NCBI RefSeq assembly: GCF_027942865.1
Contig: NC_134515.1
Span: forward strand, 19,304,227-19,368,226
Direction of reading: 5' to 3'
DNA length: 64,000 nucleotides
From: Odontesthes bonariensis
Lineage: Eukaryota > Chordata > Actinopteri > Atheriniformes > Atherinopsidae
A model generated the notes under the pieces. The model ran no database searches and had not been told where the DNA came from. It saw only the letters and a program-made list of their open reading frames with translations. The stretch's first letter is position 1. Each line of letters begins with the position of its first letter. The position numbers and the translations under genes were made by a program. This document shows, in pieces, positions 47,401 through 59,500 of this stretch.

Positions 47401-48207
47401 CTGCAGACATGCAGCATGCTCACATTTTTCTTTCTGGGCAAACAAAGTTTTAACTGCACACGTATTTATTCACTCATTCATTCTATAAGCAAATAAGATC
47501 AAGTCTCATCAATGTTCATCCTCTTTTGTGTCACTGAGTGATTAAAAAAAAGGGAAATGTATGCTCTCGTGACTGAAGATGTGATTTTCTTTTTTTCTTT
47601 TTTTTCTGGGAGTTAATGGCAGATCCCACCTTTTCATTTAACACTGCATCACTGATGGTTGCCAAAAATAAAAATAAACTTTTCTATCTTTACTTGAATT
47701 ACCACAAAGGAGTTGAAGCATTCTGCTCGAAGCATTCTGCTTCAACTCCCAGGGTGAGAACTATTTCTCACATAGGTGGCTTAGATCTTTTTTAACAGAC
47801 TAAGCATTTAGTTCTTTAATAAAAATGTGGTGGAAAAGTGCTGAAAATCATGTTAACTCCTCATAATGTTACTTTTCTTCTCTCGTGATTGTTGCTGTGT
47901 TTGTTAATTTCAAACCATAGAACATGACGCAAGATGGGCAGTGAAGGTTATAAGCAGATACCGTGTAACACTTTGTAAAGAAGATATTCAATTAGAATTC
48001 TTATCAGGCCTCAAGCTTTTTGTCCATAACAATTGGAGGAGGAGTCAGTTCTCGGGGTCAGCATTTGGTTGAAATTGAGTGAAATTATGAGTAGCCCATC
48101 CCTTCACCTAACAAGCCCCCCTCCTTCCTTCCTCCCTCTCATCTCCTCTCTATTGACAGGCTCGCCTGCATCATACTGGAGACCCCGTTGAGAGGATCTT
48201 TACTCTC
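44441..48207. promoter_or_regulatory. sp5l upstream region with candidate TCF/LEF sites
   Basis: No exon is seen. TCF/LEF-type words (CTTTGAT or ATCAAAG) occur at 44456-44462, 44506-44512, 46955-46961 and 47309-47315. A patch at about 44805-44905 is rich in homeodomain-like TAATTA words. A perfect 12-bp inverted repeat forms a hairpin at 47709-47749. Sp5 genes are established direct Wnt/beta-catenin targets, so these sites are plausible regulators, but this is inference. Confidence 0.35.
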
Positions 48208-48214
48208 TATAAAG
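48208..48214 (+). promoter_or_regulatory. TATA box of sp5l
   Basis: TATAAAG in CTCTCTATAAAGAG, about 305 bases before the ATG. Transcription would start near 48238, giving a 5' UTR of about 280 bases in exon 1. A direct repeat of TTAAGTGTCG lies in that leader near 48381-48404. Confidence 0.5.
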
Positions 48215-48518
48215 AGAAGATGCAGCTCAGGCGCCTTTGAGATGATCGCACGGATTTGCTGCGCGCCTTTCAGCCACTAACTTCCTCCGGCTGTTTCAAC
48301 ACCAAGTGATTCGAAGTGAAACTATTTACCTGGTGGACTGCAGGACTTTTTAAGAAGTGGAATTTCTCAGTCTATATTGCTTAAGTGTCGGAGCTTAAGT
48401 GTCGCCGAATCTGAACATCTTTTCCTTCTGCGCCGCCAACTGTAGTTCAGATTGTGTGCGCCGTCGCCTCTCGGCACAGTTTGTGTTGCAGGTGCTCGGA
48501 GAAGGAGCGCGAGGACAG

Positions 48519-49985
48519 ATGGCTGCGCTGACAATTCAAAGGACTGACAACTTTTTACACACCTTTTTACAGGTTTGTTCCATTATCTTTTTTTTTTTTT
48601 TTACGCAAAGCGGTCGGATTTATGACACGCTTATGAGGTAACCACAAACAATTTGTGAACGAGTGCGTGTTTAATTTCTGGAAATATATCGGCTAGTTAG
48701 AGGGAAATAATTATTTGAAAATTTTTCACTAAATAAAAAAATAAAAACATCATTGACTATTTGATAAATGAATCATTATTATAAAGTCTTGATTGAATCC
48801 TTGTCTAACTTCTGAATCTTCATCGAAGTGAAATAAATAAACTCTTAACATATGTGGCTCTTAAAATAACTCTTAAATAAGAATTCAAACTTTTTTATGT
48901 TCTGATCGTGACACATGTAGCCTGATGTGTGCTTGTGTTTCACCACACAGGACCGGACACCCAGCTCCTCTCCAGAGGGAGCATCTAACGCCCTCTCCTT
49001 CCTGGCCACCACCTGCAGCCAGGCCTGGCAGGTGGGAAGCACTATGGGCTCAGAAGGTTCCCAGTTCCCCTATGAAGGCACCGTCAGCTCCACATCTGGA
49101 ATGTTTCAGCTCTGGAGCAATGACATGGCACCCAGCACAGCCCTCAGTACACACCAGATGACCTTCACAGTGCCCAAGGTGCAGTTCCCTGGACACATGC
49201 AGTCTGGCCTGAGTCATCATCATCATCACCCCCATCACCACCACCACGAGCTGCCTCTCACCCCTCCAGCTGAGCCTGCATCATCTTACTCCTTTGAACT
49301 TTCTCCTGTTAAAGTGTTGTCCTCACAGCCACAGACCAGCAGTCCCTATTATCCTCAGCATAACAGTATGGGACAAAACTTCCCCAGCTTCCTGCAAAAT
49401 TCCTCAGCCAGGCATCACCTGTCTGGAGGTCATGTGGAAGAAGGGCAGCAGTGGTGGAGTTTACCCCAAACCAACGCCACCCCTGCCAACCACCCCTTCT
49501 CCCTGGGCAGACAGCTTGTTTTGGGTCACCAGCCACAGATAGCTGCTCTTCTCCAGGGCACCTCCAAGGGTCTGTTGAGCTCCACACGCCGCTGCCGACG
49601 CTGCAAATGCCCCAACTGTCAGACGAATGGTGGGGGGTTAGAGTTTGGGAAGAAGAGACTGCACATCTGTCACATCCCCGAATGTGGCAAAGTGTACAAG
49701 AAGACATCTCACCTGAAGGCACATCTGCGCTGGCATGCCGGGGAGAGGCCCTTTATCTGTAACTGGCTCTTCTGTGGTAAAAGCTTCACCCGTTCTGATG
49801 AGCTACAGCGTCACCTCCGCACACACACCGGGGAGAAGCGCTTTGGCTGTCAGCAGTGCGGCAAGAGATTCATGAGGAGTGACCACCTCTCAAAACATGT
49901 CAAGACCCACCAGACCAGGAAGGGCCGATCTGGGCAGCCCTCACAGAGTACAGACTCTCTGCTAACCAATATTAAGAGAGAGTAA
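48519..49985 (+). CDS. sp5l: Sp5-like zinc-finger transcription factor
   Basis: There are two coding exons, 48519-48572 and 48951-49985, with a phase-0 intron in the same place as other Sp5 genes (after the residues FLHTFLQ). The protein is 362 aa; human SP5 is 398. Features in order: N-terminal [22 protein letters not shown]-box-like [13 protein letters not shown] at 32-44; a His-rich run at 107-117; [10 protein letters not shown] and SPVKVLSS as in Sp5; QIAALLQ; the Buttonhead box [12 protein letters not shown] at 231-242; and three C2H2 fingers at about 256-280, 286-310 and 316-338 ([35 protein letters not shown]). These bind GC/GT boxes in the nucleus. The protein ends NIKRE. Sp5 proteins act in Wnt-driven mesoderm and midbrain-hindbrain patterning. 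Whether this is sp5l (also called spr2) or a third copy is inferred from divergence and linkage. Confidence 0.92.
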
Positions 49986-50815
49986 TCTTTGTGGTCCTCC
50001 CTTCAGTAATGATAAGTAACAATGACCAGACTGTGTCACTCACACTTACTGCCATAGGTTTGCACTAGAGGGTAAGCGCCAAGCTCCCCAAATATTTCTT
50101 TTCTTGTGAAAGCCCTGCTTTTGAATTCAAAGAAAACCATATAAACATATTTAGTGAGTACACTTTTGAGTGAAATAATGGTGTGCTGTTTGAGACAATG
50201 CACCTTTAAAGAAAACTTGAATTCTTTTTTCAGTGATATTTTGCGATCTGCTGCATTCAGACTACTTTTTCGAAAGATTTCACCAAGAACAAAACTGATT
50301 ATCTGCCTTTCTCAATTTAAATTTGATTTGAATCTTAACTGATATGAAAGTCTATTTTTTTCTTCAAACTTCATGATGTAAATATTTCATCCATGTGAAA
50401 GATTTGCCAGACATGAGAAAATAAAATTGATAAAAGTTAATCTTAATATGTTGTCCAAATGTCATGTTTAATGTAAATGTTTGCCTTTGTACAACCTAAG
50501 GTGGCTACAGAAAAAAAACCTCAGCTTTCAAACAATAAGCTTACACTGAATTCATGCCTGTGTTACTGCTGATAATTTGATTTTTATTCTAAATTTGTCA
50601 GATTTAAAGTAGGGATTTCTTTTTAAATGTAAACATGAGACTCTTTGATCCTTGGATGACTGCTCTTCAGCAGCGATGTGAAGCACCACTCATGCAGATT
50701 AGCAAACATTTTAAATTTTAAAGTTCTTTGTAAATTATGTATAAATATTATGAACAATTTTATTTGGAGTTTTGACAGCATGTAAATTTTAATAAACAGT
50801 GTCATGGAAACAATT
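49986..50815 (+). other. sp5l 3' UTR
   Basis: AT-rich sequence after the TAA at 49983-49985, with AATAAA at 50420-50425 and 50791-50796. The second signal, followed by GTGTCATGG, looks like the main end. Confidence 0.5.
50791..50796 (+). terminator. Possible sp5l polyadenylation signal
   Basis: AATAAA about 805 bases after the stop codon. An earlier AATAAA at 50420-50425 may be an alternative. Confidence 0.45.
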
Positions 50816-51195
50816 CCCTGTTTCTAATATTGTTATTTCCTTACATCCTGACAACTGTTTATGACATGAAATATACAGCCAGAATCGGTTGTTTTTACCT
50901 TCTCGCTGGCTCATCCAATGAATGTGTGAATTTCTAATAGCGCCCTGGAGCGCCTAAAAGATCTAACATTTTATTTAAATGATAATTTGATTGCTTTCAG
51001 AATACAAATGCTGCTCATTGTGATGTTTGTGTGAAGGAAGAAGCCCCTAAAGAAGACCTAACATGGTGGGCTGTTCAAAGATTTTCACACCTCAAAGTAA
51101 ATACTCATCCCATTGATGGGGCTGTTTGTCTCGCCTGCTGCAATCAAGTTCACAGTCATGTGGCTTTTTAATGAGTGTTTTCTTTCTCTCAATAG

Positions 51196-51317
51196 AGAAG
51201 ATTGAGTCAACAGATGCAACAGAGGGTAGTGGCGAGGAATTCCCTGTGAATGGGACCCCTGTTGCTGAGACCCCCTCAGTGGTGACAGGAACTCCCTTTG
51301 ATTTTGCACCCTTGTGA
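51196..51317 (+). CDS. Possible terminal coding exon of unidentified gene
   Basis: A good acceptor (polypyrimidine TTTTCTTTCTCTCAATAG ending at 51195) is followed by an open frame of 40 codons to TGA 51315-51317. It starts in phase 1, with residues EKIESTDATEGSGEEFPVNG and then the end TGTPFDFAPL. The composition (Thr, Glu, Pro, Gly) looks like a protein tail rather than random AT-rich DNA. An AATAAA at 51641-51646 would end the transcript, and the arhgef25 signal on the other strand lies about 110 bases further on. No partner exon was found, and it does not fit the phase-0 splice of sp5l. I do not recognise the protein. It may be chance. Confidence 0.35.
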
Positions 51318-51640
51318 AAGTTAATACCCTTCCCGCCCCAAACCTCCATATATCACAGCCGTGTTACGATGGGCTTTGCTTTACTGCCTAGAATGGGGCT
51401 TTATTCGGAGGGCAGCCAACCAGATGTCTGCTCATCCAGGGGTTTCTTCTCTTTGTTTCTAATCCTGTTTGAACTTCTTCCAGTGGGATGAAAAAGCAAG
51501 CAAAAGGCATTGTCTTTGTCAGAGGTCCCACGACGGTGGAGTCTAAAAACTCCACTGAAAAATGTACACACGTATGTATACGGACTTTAAAGCCCATTGT
51601 AGGAAATTCATAGTTTGCTGTCTACAAGTAAATTTGATTC

Positions 51641-51646
51641 AATAAA
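51641..51646 (+). terminator. AATAAA signal, plus strand
   Basis: AATAAA about 324 bases after the TGA of the possible terminal exon at 51196-51317. Confidence 0.4.
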
Positions 51647-51755
51647 GTAGTCAAAGAGCATTCAAATAAAATAAAATAAAAACATTATTTCTGATTACAC
51701 TGCTAAATACGAACAGTAGAGAATCAAAACGTTGCATTCGGTTTCAAAAAGACTC

Positions 51756-51761
51756 TTTATT
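51756..51761 (-). terminator. Possible arhgef25 polyadenylation signal
   Basis: AATAAA on the minus strand (TCAAATAAAGAGTC), about 1.77 kb beyond the arhgef25 stop codon. No nearer AATAAA was noticed on this strand. It would give a long 3' UTR filling 51740-53532. Confidence 0.4.
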
Positions 51762-53532
51762 TGATATGATACAACTGTTTCTACTCAGTCAAATGTGGCA
51801 TTTAACAAGCCTCTCTTGGTTTTATGTCCTTGCCTTTGGATCTCTGTAGTGGTATTCCTTTATGTTACATGCAAAACTGCTTGATCAGTAATTCCCATGA
51901 AAACCTGATAGCACACGTTACATTTAATTTGAACTAAATTGACATCAATTTTGTTTTGTTTGTTTGTTTTCTGGACATGTTTTTAAGAAGCTTCTTTGTG
52001 AGCTCTGAAATGTGAATCTTTGGTGTCGCTGTACGATCTGACTCAACTGGAGGTGAAAGCCTTATGAGGACCTCTGCTGGCCACAACTAAGAATAGGCCT
52101 GAGAGGATCACCTTCCTTTATCTAATCTGGCCTCCTGTGTTTGTCACTTTGGCTTTAAAGACAGACAGAGCGGCAAATACTTTCAATTATTCTGTAAGAT
52201 TAGTGGCAAGCTAAACTATAAAATATCAGCCTGAAACATTTGAGTGGTGAGCTGCAGTTGTTTTTGGCACTGTTGAGAAAGAGGGAGCATGCAGATCAAT
52301 GAAATAACTAGCTGTAACTGTAAAATTTCTTAGCATACCTGGATCATTCTTCATCTTACAAGTAGCAATGTAGGATTGTTTTGTGGTATGCACTGTACAG
52401 TATTTAGTCCACAGGGGAAAAAGCTAACAGAGATTATAGAAATAGTGCACAGCCTTGGCGTGACAACAGTGGATTAATAGAACTATTCATATTAGTTTAA
52501 ATCAATGCATTTTTGAGGACTCCTGTCCTCGAGATCCCAAGCAACCCACGTCATCCTGTAAAGAAAGATCTATGTAAAGTAGCATTGCCAGTCAGTCACC
52601 AAGGAGGTGTTGCATGCAGCACTTTGGGTCAGCACAGCAGGCCCCTTTGAATGCATTTGCAACTCCTCAGGAGTTGCCCTAAGAGTAAAAAGAAATCTGA
52701 GGTGACGTCATACCCACAGAGAACCTCCAGGGGGCTCCCTCATGCCTTCTTGTCCAGATCAAAGAGAGTCCAGTCAAAAAGAATATCAGAGCACACAGGG
52801 GCTCTCAGCACTGTAGCAACAAAGAAAGTTCTTCACTTTCAGATTAAATTACAGTGAAGAAAGTTCTTGTGGCAGGCTCACATCGCCTGTTCTGCTGTTC
52901 CCGTTCTTTTCCACATAAACAGCAAACTCAGTTTACAGCATGGAAATGAAAAAAAAATATTAATCGAGCTGTATTTGTCTTCATTGAGGGGCATCGGAAA
53001 AAAAATCTTCAATAAAGAGATTTAACAGGGTACAAAAAGAGCCAGAGCCACTCCTTGCATTCTCTCATGCACACAAACACGTCCGCACATCATTTCACAA
53101 ACATAAATTCAGGCACACACGTAACTCCAGTGACTGCCCCAGTCAGGAATGGAATCATCAAACAAATTGCCCTTGCCCTTTTAAAGAGAGACTAGTGTAG
53201 AGTACAAACTCTCTGAAAAGGTAAAAAGCTGAAATTGTCTTAACACGGAGTGTTTTATAACTCTGAGCCCAGTAACATCCCGCTGGGTGCTGTTCATGTC
53301 TGATGAAGGTGATCAAGGCCATGTCACCTCCCTCTGAGTGGCTCTTTAAAAAGGAGTCGCACAGTTTTCTTATTTGCAGCCCACAATTCCTTCATAAATC
53401 AGGTTCCTTCATAATCCTCCAGAATTCATGACTGAACCAGGTAAGGATCCAGCCTAGCATTAACAGTGGACAAGTGTTGTCTTCACAGCTGTAAAAATAG
53501 CTGCTGTCCTCCAGACCTGCGAGACATACAGT

Positions 53533-56500
53533 TCAAAAGTCGTCTTCAGCGAGCTGGGCAAGGTTGCTGGGACGTCGTCCAGCTAAGGGCCCCGACAGAG
53601 GAGCCTGGCTTCCAGCGTCAGCAGTCTGACCCCTGCGGCAGCCCTCTCCTGCTCTCTGCTGGGGAGAAGGGGAACATTCATCATATGTCAAACAAACACT
53701 TTCACTTGGGACAAACCATTTATTTTCATTCCATCAGAAATAGAACACTCAATAATGATCCTTCATTGCTCATTCTTTTAAAGGAAAATGATTAAAAATC
53801 ATCCATATTTCCAGAATTTTTCTTTAACAGCCTCAATCTGAAAACATCCACTGGCCCATGATCAGCATGCTTCTAACAAAGCATGAGTATGGGAAGTGAT
53901 TATGTGCATTGGATAAGCATCTCTCTCTAACTTCCTCATCTGATCTTATCCTATTTCCTGTTTGTTTTCTGCCAAGCCAATTCAGCCTAAGTAAACAGAG
54001 ACAGAGGTGGAGCACAACAACTTCTTCTCCATCAGCACAGTGACTCTGAGGACAAGAGCCCAGTGATGACAGAGGGTCATGTTGCTAATGGTAATCTAAA
54101 GCCAACCAGCAGGATACTTCTATTGCTGATATAGATTCTTTGAGAATGTTGTTTTTTTTGTTGTTATTTTCCAAACTGATCTTCTAAAACCAACTAGTAA
54201 TTTCCCCTCAGCTATGTCAACCAAATGTTAGTTCCATTTTATTCCAATAGGGGGAGAAATAACTCCTTTTATTATCAATAAATCCATCTACAGCATGCTT
54301 GTCTAAATGAATGAACACAATTTATTCAAGATTTTCATCTTTTGATTAACAGTAAAGACTGAATTCGTAACACAAAGGCCCCTATATGTTACTAAACGCA
54401 TGCATATACACTACCTGTGCACCTTGGGTGGCTGGGGTGTAAAGCCCATTTGACACAGCTTGATAGTTTGGCTGATCAGTGAAGCCCAGCTGGATGTGTG
54501 ATGGAGAAACATTGTGGGAGTCAGCAGGGCATGGCTGGACCACAGTTCCCTGCAGATGCAGGTTAGAACAGGTGAGTCACTCAGTACTGCAGTACATGCA
54601 CACAAAGCAATTAGTTGTTTTTAACATGGATCTTATAAACAGAAATACAGTGCTTTAGTGGGCAGTTATTGCAGGCTGATGTCACTGTGCATCGTGAGTT
54701 AAAGCTGAGGACACCTACATCCCTCAGTGAGTAGGTCTCACTGGGTCCTTGGCTCTGGCCTTGGCTCGGAAGGTATAGCGCGGGCAGAGAGGTGTTGTAA
54801 GAGTGGAGGGAGGGCAGCTTATGACGGTCAATAGAAGCAGACGAGTGGGGCCGCAGGGCACTGGCAGCAGACAGAGGGGGTCTCATGCAGCGGCCCAGGC
54901 TATTGGACTTGCTCTCTCGCCGTTGATACTCTATAGGTGACTGTAAGGCTGAAAAAAAGAACAGAGGTATAGTAGGTTTATACAGTTTTGTAATAGGGGG
55001 ATTCAGCTCTTATTTGTTGGAAGGAGGTAAAGACATATATTCAATTAGTGTATGGTAATTGTCAAAAGTTTTTTATGTAATTAAGACATATTTTGATATC
55101 ATAATAAGAATAAATGTTATGCTATAATGTAATCTATTGTTTAGGAGTAAGAATTGATAATTGAATAAACTTCTAGTGCATTATGAACGATTCATATAAT
55201 GTTTGGTGAACCCTTCTGTGAAAATAATGCCTACAGTGCAGCATAAGCACATTCATAAGACATTATAATGCACTTATAAGACAATTCAGAAATCTCTACA
55301 ATCATGCATGACAATTTATAAATCTCTAAAGTACTTATGGTTTACATAAATATCTAAAGTTTTTAATTCACAATGCTTTATACGTCCATGTCTGTAGTAT
55401 TCTGTAGCATATGTCATTGCATGGGCTCAGAAACACCAGAATCTATCCTTTGATGCACGTTTAAAACAGGTTTCTAGGACTGCCTTCTTTCACCTTCATA
55501 ATATTGCCTAAATAAGGAACACGCTTTGTCAGAGCGATGCAGAAAAACCAGTCCATGTATTTGTTACTTCACGATTGCACTACTGTAATTCTTTATTACT
55601 GCAGCCAGAGTTCTGATGAGAACTAGCAGGAGAGATCATATCTCTCCAATTTAGCTTCTCTTCGTTGGCTCCCTGTCATATTCAGAATAGAATTAAAGAT
55701 TTTTCTCCTCCCATATAAAGCTCTTAATGACCGAGCTCCATCATGCCTTAAAGAACTCATAGTGCAATATTTTTCAAACAGAGCACTTTGCTCTCAGACG
55801 GCAAGTCTACTTGTTGCTCCTAGAGTTTCTAAAAGTAGAATGGGAGGCAGAGCTTTCAGTTATCAGACCCAGCTGCCAGTACACAACCGGGAAGTAGACA
55901 ACCTCTCCACCTTAAAGATTAGGCTTAAAATTTTCCTTTTTGACAAAGCTTATAGTTAGGGGTGGCTCAGGTGACCCTGAAACATCTCATAGTTATGCTG
56001 CTATAGGCCTAGATTGTTGGGGGACCTCCCATGATGCACCCTTCCTTACTCTGCTCTCCTTTTTCTCTATGTACATATAACATTATTGTTGTCATTAACT
56101 TGTGTTTCTCTTTCTCAGCAGGTATCCTTTAAATGATGTTATTGTGTTTGTTGTCCCCTCTTTCCTGTCCTCTCAAACCCCAGCTGGTCGAGTCGGATGG
56201 CCACCCTTCCTGAGTCTGGTTCTGCCAAAGGTTACTTCCTGTTAAAAAGGGACTAATTGGACTAATTTGCAATCTAATTAATTGGATTATAATTGTTTTA
56301 CAAGGAATTGGATTCTACTTGGCTTGAATTGGAATGTATCTTTGAAGGGGTGCTATATAGATGGAAATATAGATGAAACTGAATTGAATTTAAACACTTC
56401 TGAAAATAAATAAATAGTCTATCAACATGCTGTGTGTTTGAATTTGACTGACTGCGACAAAACATTATACTTACTATTACATAATATGACCTGTCAGTAC

Positions 56501-59500
56501 TCTCTAGCTTTATTGGGTTTTCATATAAAGACTACACAAAAGATTGATTTAGACTAATGCTGAATCAACAGCTGACACTGTAAGTGAGTTCACACATAGT
56601 GAATAAACAGGAAAACAACATGGTTTATAGATATGGGAGATAGTCTTTGTGGAGTCTCCAGAGCTCAGATGGATCTTACCATTGAGGAAGTTGCGCTGAC
56701 TTTCCAAGATCTGAACCACATCATTGACCCAGGCCCTGCAGATCTCAGGGGAGGACGCTTGCAGCTGAAAGCGCACCACGCTCCCATCGGGGTTGCGTGA
56801 AGTCAAAACAAAGCGTGCATCGTCACCATCCACGCTGGGCTCCACCCCCAGGCAGCTCACCTGGAACACATCACATCTGACTTGCACCTGGGAGGAGTTC
56901 ATCCTGCCGAGTTGCTTGTTAAATAACACATGTGAGCCTCTAAAAAGTCCATACTGAGGAATTATATAACATGCTAATTTAGGAAGAAGAATTACTCTGG
57001 TGCGAATCGGTTGTGTAACTCATAACCCAGGAGTAAGATGTACTTTCTCATGTCTCTGTGTTTTATTTTATTAACACGTCCTGGGTGGTTTCACAAAGGC
57101 TAAATAAGCACCCACCTTGATGCTGTTCTTAAAGGTGTACCCAGGGAGCAAGAAGGCTTTCTTCCTGTCAATAGGCTCGCTAAAGATGACCAGCTGCTCA
57201 AACAAGAAGACTCGTCTCTCCTTGGCTCGAGACAGGAAGCCACTGTCCTGCTCAATAATAGTGAACGTGTCTTGCTGGAGCAGTTTGCCCTGGGCTGTGA
57301 TCTTCCCCTGGTGCACAAACAAAACAGAGGAAATAGTTAGTATGGGGTTTTCACTTGGGCTGAATATTCAGCAGAGAAATTGTCAGGGCAACCGTCCTGA
57401 GACTTACCTCAAAGCCTTGTAATCTGCCCACATTCATCATGTCATCGCAACGTTTTGGCACAAAGCACATCACTTCTACTGCTTTCTGTTTACCAAACAA
57501 AAGTGAGATTTAATATACAAGACATATAAAAGCCCATTTTTAAACATATGTTTCTCCATCGAGACACTCACCTCTAACTCCTCTGTGTCCATCCCTGCTT
57601 TGGTGTAATACTTAAGGAAGTCCTGTTGAAATAAACACAGCATGGTCACAAGAGCATTCCAGATTTACGGCCCAAAGTGAGGTGAGAACATCTGGAGGAG
57701 TATTTATGGGTGTTGAACTCACCTTTCATTAGAGTGCTAAAGGGCAAAGTTTTAAATTCAGCCAAAAGTTTTATACCAGGGATGTAATTTTATGATCACC
57801 TTCAAAGACTTGTACATAATATTGTTTAAATCCTCTTGTAGGAAGAAGGTCTAATTGTATAATTTGCCTCTTCCTCTCTGACAGGAAAATTGCCTGAGCC
57901 GACAGTAGGTTTAGTGTGCCTGAGTGTTCGTGCACATAGAGTGTTTACATGAGCTTGTATGTTTACAACTCCATGGCAGACGCTGCTGTGAGTCTGACAG
58001 CTGCAAAGTATGAGTGTATAGGTGCTGGTGTGTGGTCAGCAGCACAGCCGATTCCCTTTTTTCACCTTGAGCAGAAGCTGGTACTTCATGATCCTCTGGA
58101 CAGGTTTGATGAGTAGGTCATTGAGCTGCAGCCTGTGGCCCAGCTGCTGCCGAAGCTCCTGACAGCGGAGACAGAAACGACAGAAACCAGTCAACATGAC
58201 AGTCACAGCACAAAACACAGCATCTGATGGCTCCTATAATCCCCTTAAGACAATAAACCGTGAGGATTACACTGTATATGACTATTTGTCTTGTGTTTAC
58301 TGTCAATGAAAATGAAGTGGCAGCTCAAAGCAATCCACACAGCTATGTACTATGTCTACTGTAATGATACACACTGAGACATCCACGCATACTCTGTCTT
58401 TTTAACCTGTCTTGAGAAGCAGGTGACTGCTGGTCAGACAAAACTTCCACTAAAAACAGACATATACATATTTTTTGCTTTAAAAATGGTTTAAAAGGTA
58501 GACGTTGAACATTTCTCACCTCAAAAAATGTCTCAATATACTCTGAGACAATGTGTTCCGACTTGGGCTTGTTCTGACAGTACACAACATACATATGCAG
58601 ACGCCTCTCCTGCAACACAAGCCAAACAAGCATTACATCACAAAATCCTTTTGTTACTAATGAGCAAAAGCTGCGGTGACTCTGAGCGTGAAATGCAGAA
58701 AAATGAGACAAAATACAAAACCAAAAACCCATCACACATAACTAAATTCCAAATAACAACATTGCAGAAAACACAGCAATACGACATATCAGGAAATATA
58801 TTCTTATTTATCTTAACAATTGTGTTTTGTCTTTGTTTTATTCTGAATTGTTGTGTTTTTATAATATCCCTTGCTTAGTGAAATGTCTTGGTGGTCTGTT
58901 AAATTGATCATGTTTCTTGAAATGTTGTATTACTAAGCCCATCCTAATTTCCAACTGCAAATTTGTTTTGTAAAATGAGATTTTTCACTGTGCTGATGTG
59001 TTTTCTGTTTCAGTGTGTTTTGTAAAATCGTTTTCTTTTATATTTTCTATTCTATTATAACATGACAGTGTTCCTTAATTCGTTATGAGTTGTGACATGC
59101 TGTGTATGTCTTTCTTTCGTTGTGGTATTTTTGGTTTTGTGCATCAGGACCACAATAGCCAACATGAAAAGACCTTAATGTAAGCCTCAATGTGAGAAAA
59201 ATGCATCTTTGATATCATTACAAGTACACGAAAATGCTCCTGAAAGTGAGCAAAAGAAACTGCTCTCAGTGTGTATTTCCCCTGGTTACTGTTTGGGATG
59301 AAAAGAAGCAGAGCAATAATGATTTGTTTCAGAGTGCAGCGCCTTTGAAGCTGACTCTGTCTGGTAGCGCCTACTCTTCTGTGACTAATTGGCATGGGAG
59401 TGACGATGTGGCAGTTCTGAGAGAACTAATGGAGCTACATGTAAATGAGCATCAGGTTATGTATAATTTACCCAGGTTACTCTCAGTGTAACCAGAGCCT

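Noticed and set aside
48927..48950. sp5l starting as a single-exon gene upstream of 48951
   Set aside because: The first codons there are intron sequence before a clear CACCACACAG acceptor; exon 1 at 48519 supplies the conserved Sp5 N-terminus in phase.
49309..49722. 137-codon minus-strand frame
   Set aside because: It is a shadow of sp5l exon 2 on the opposite strand.
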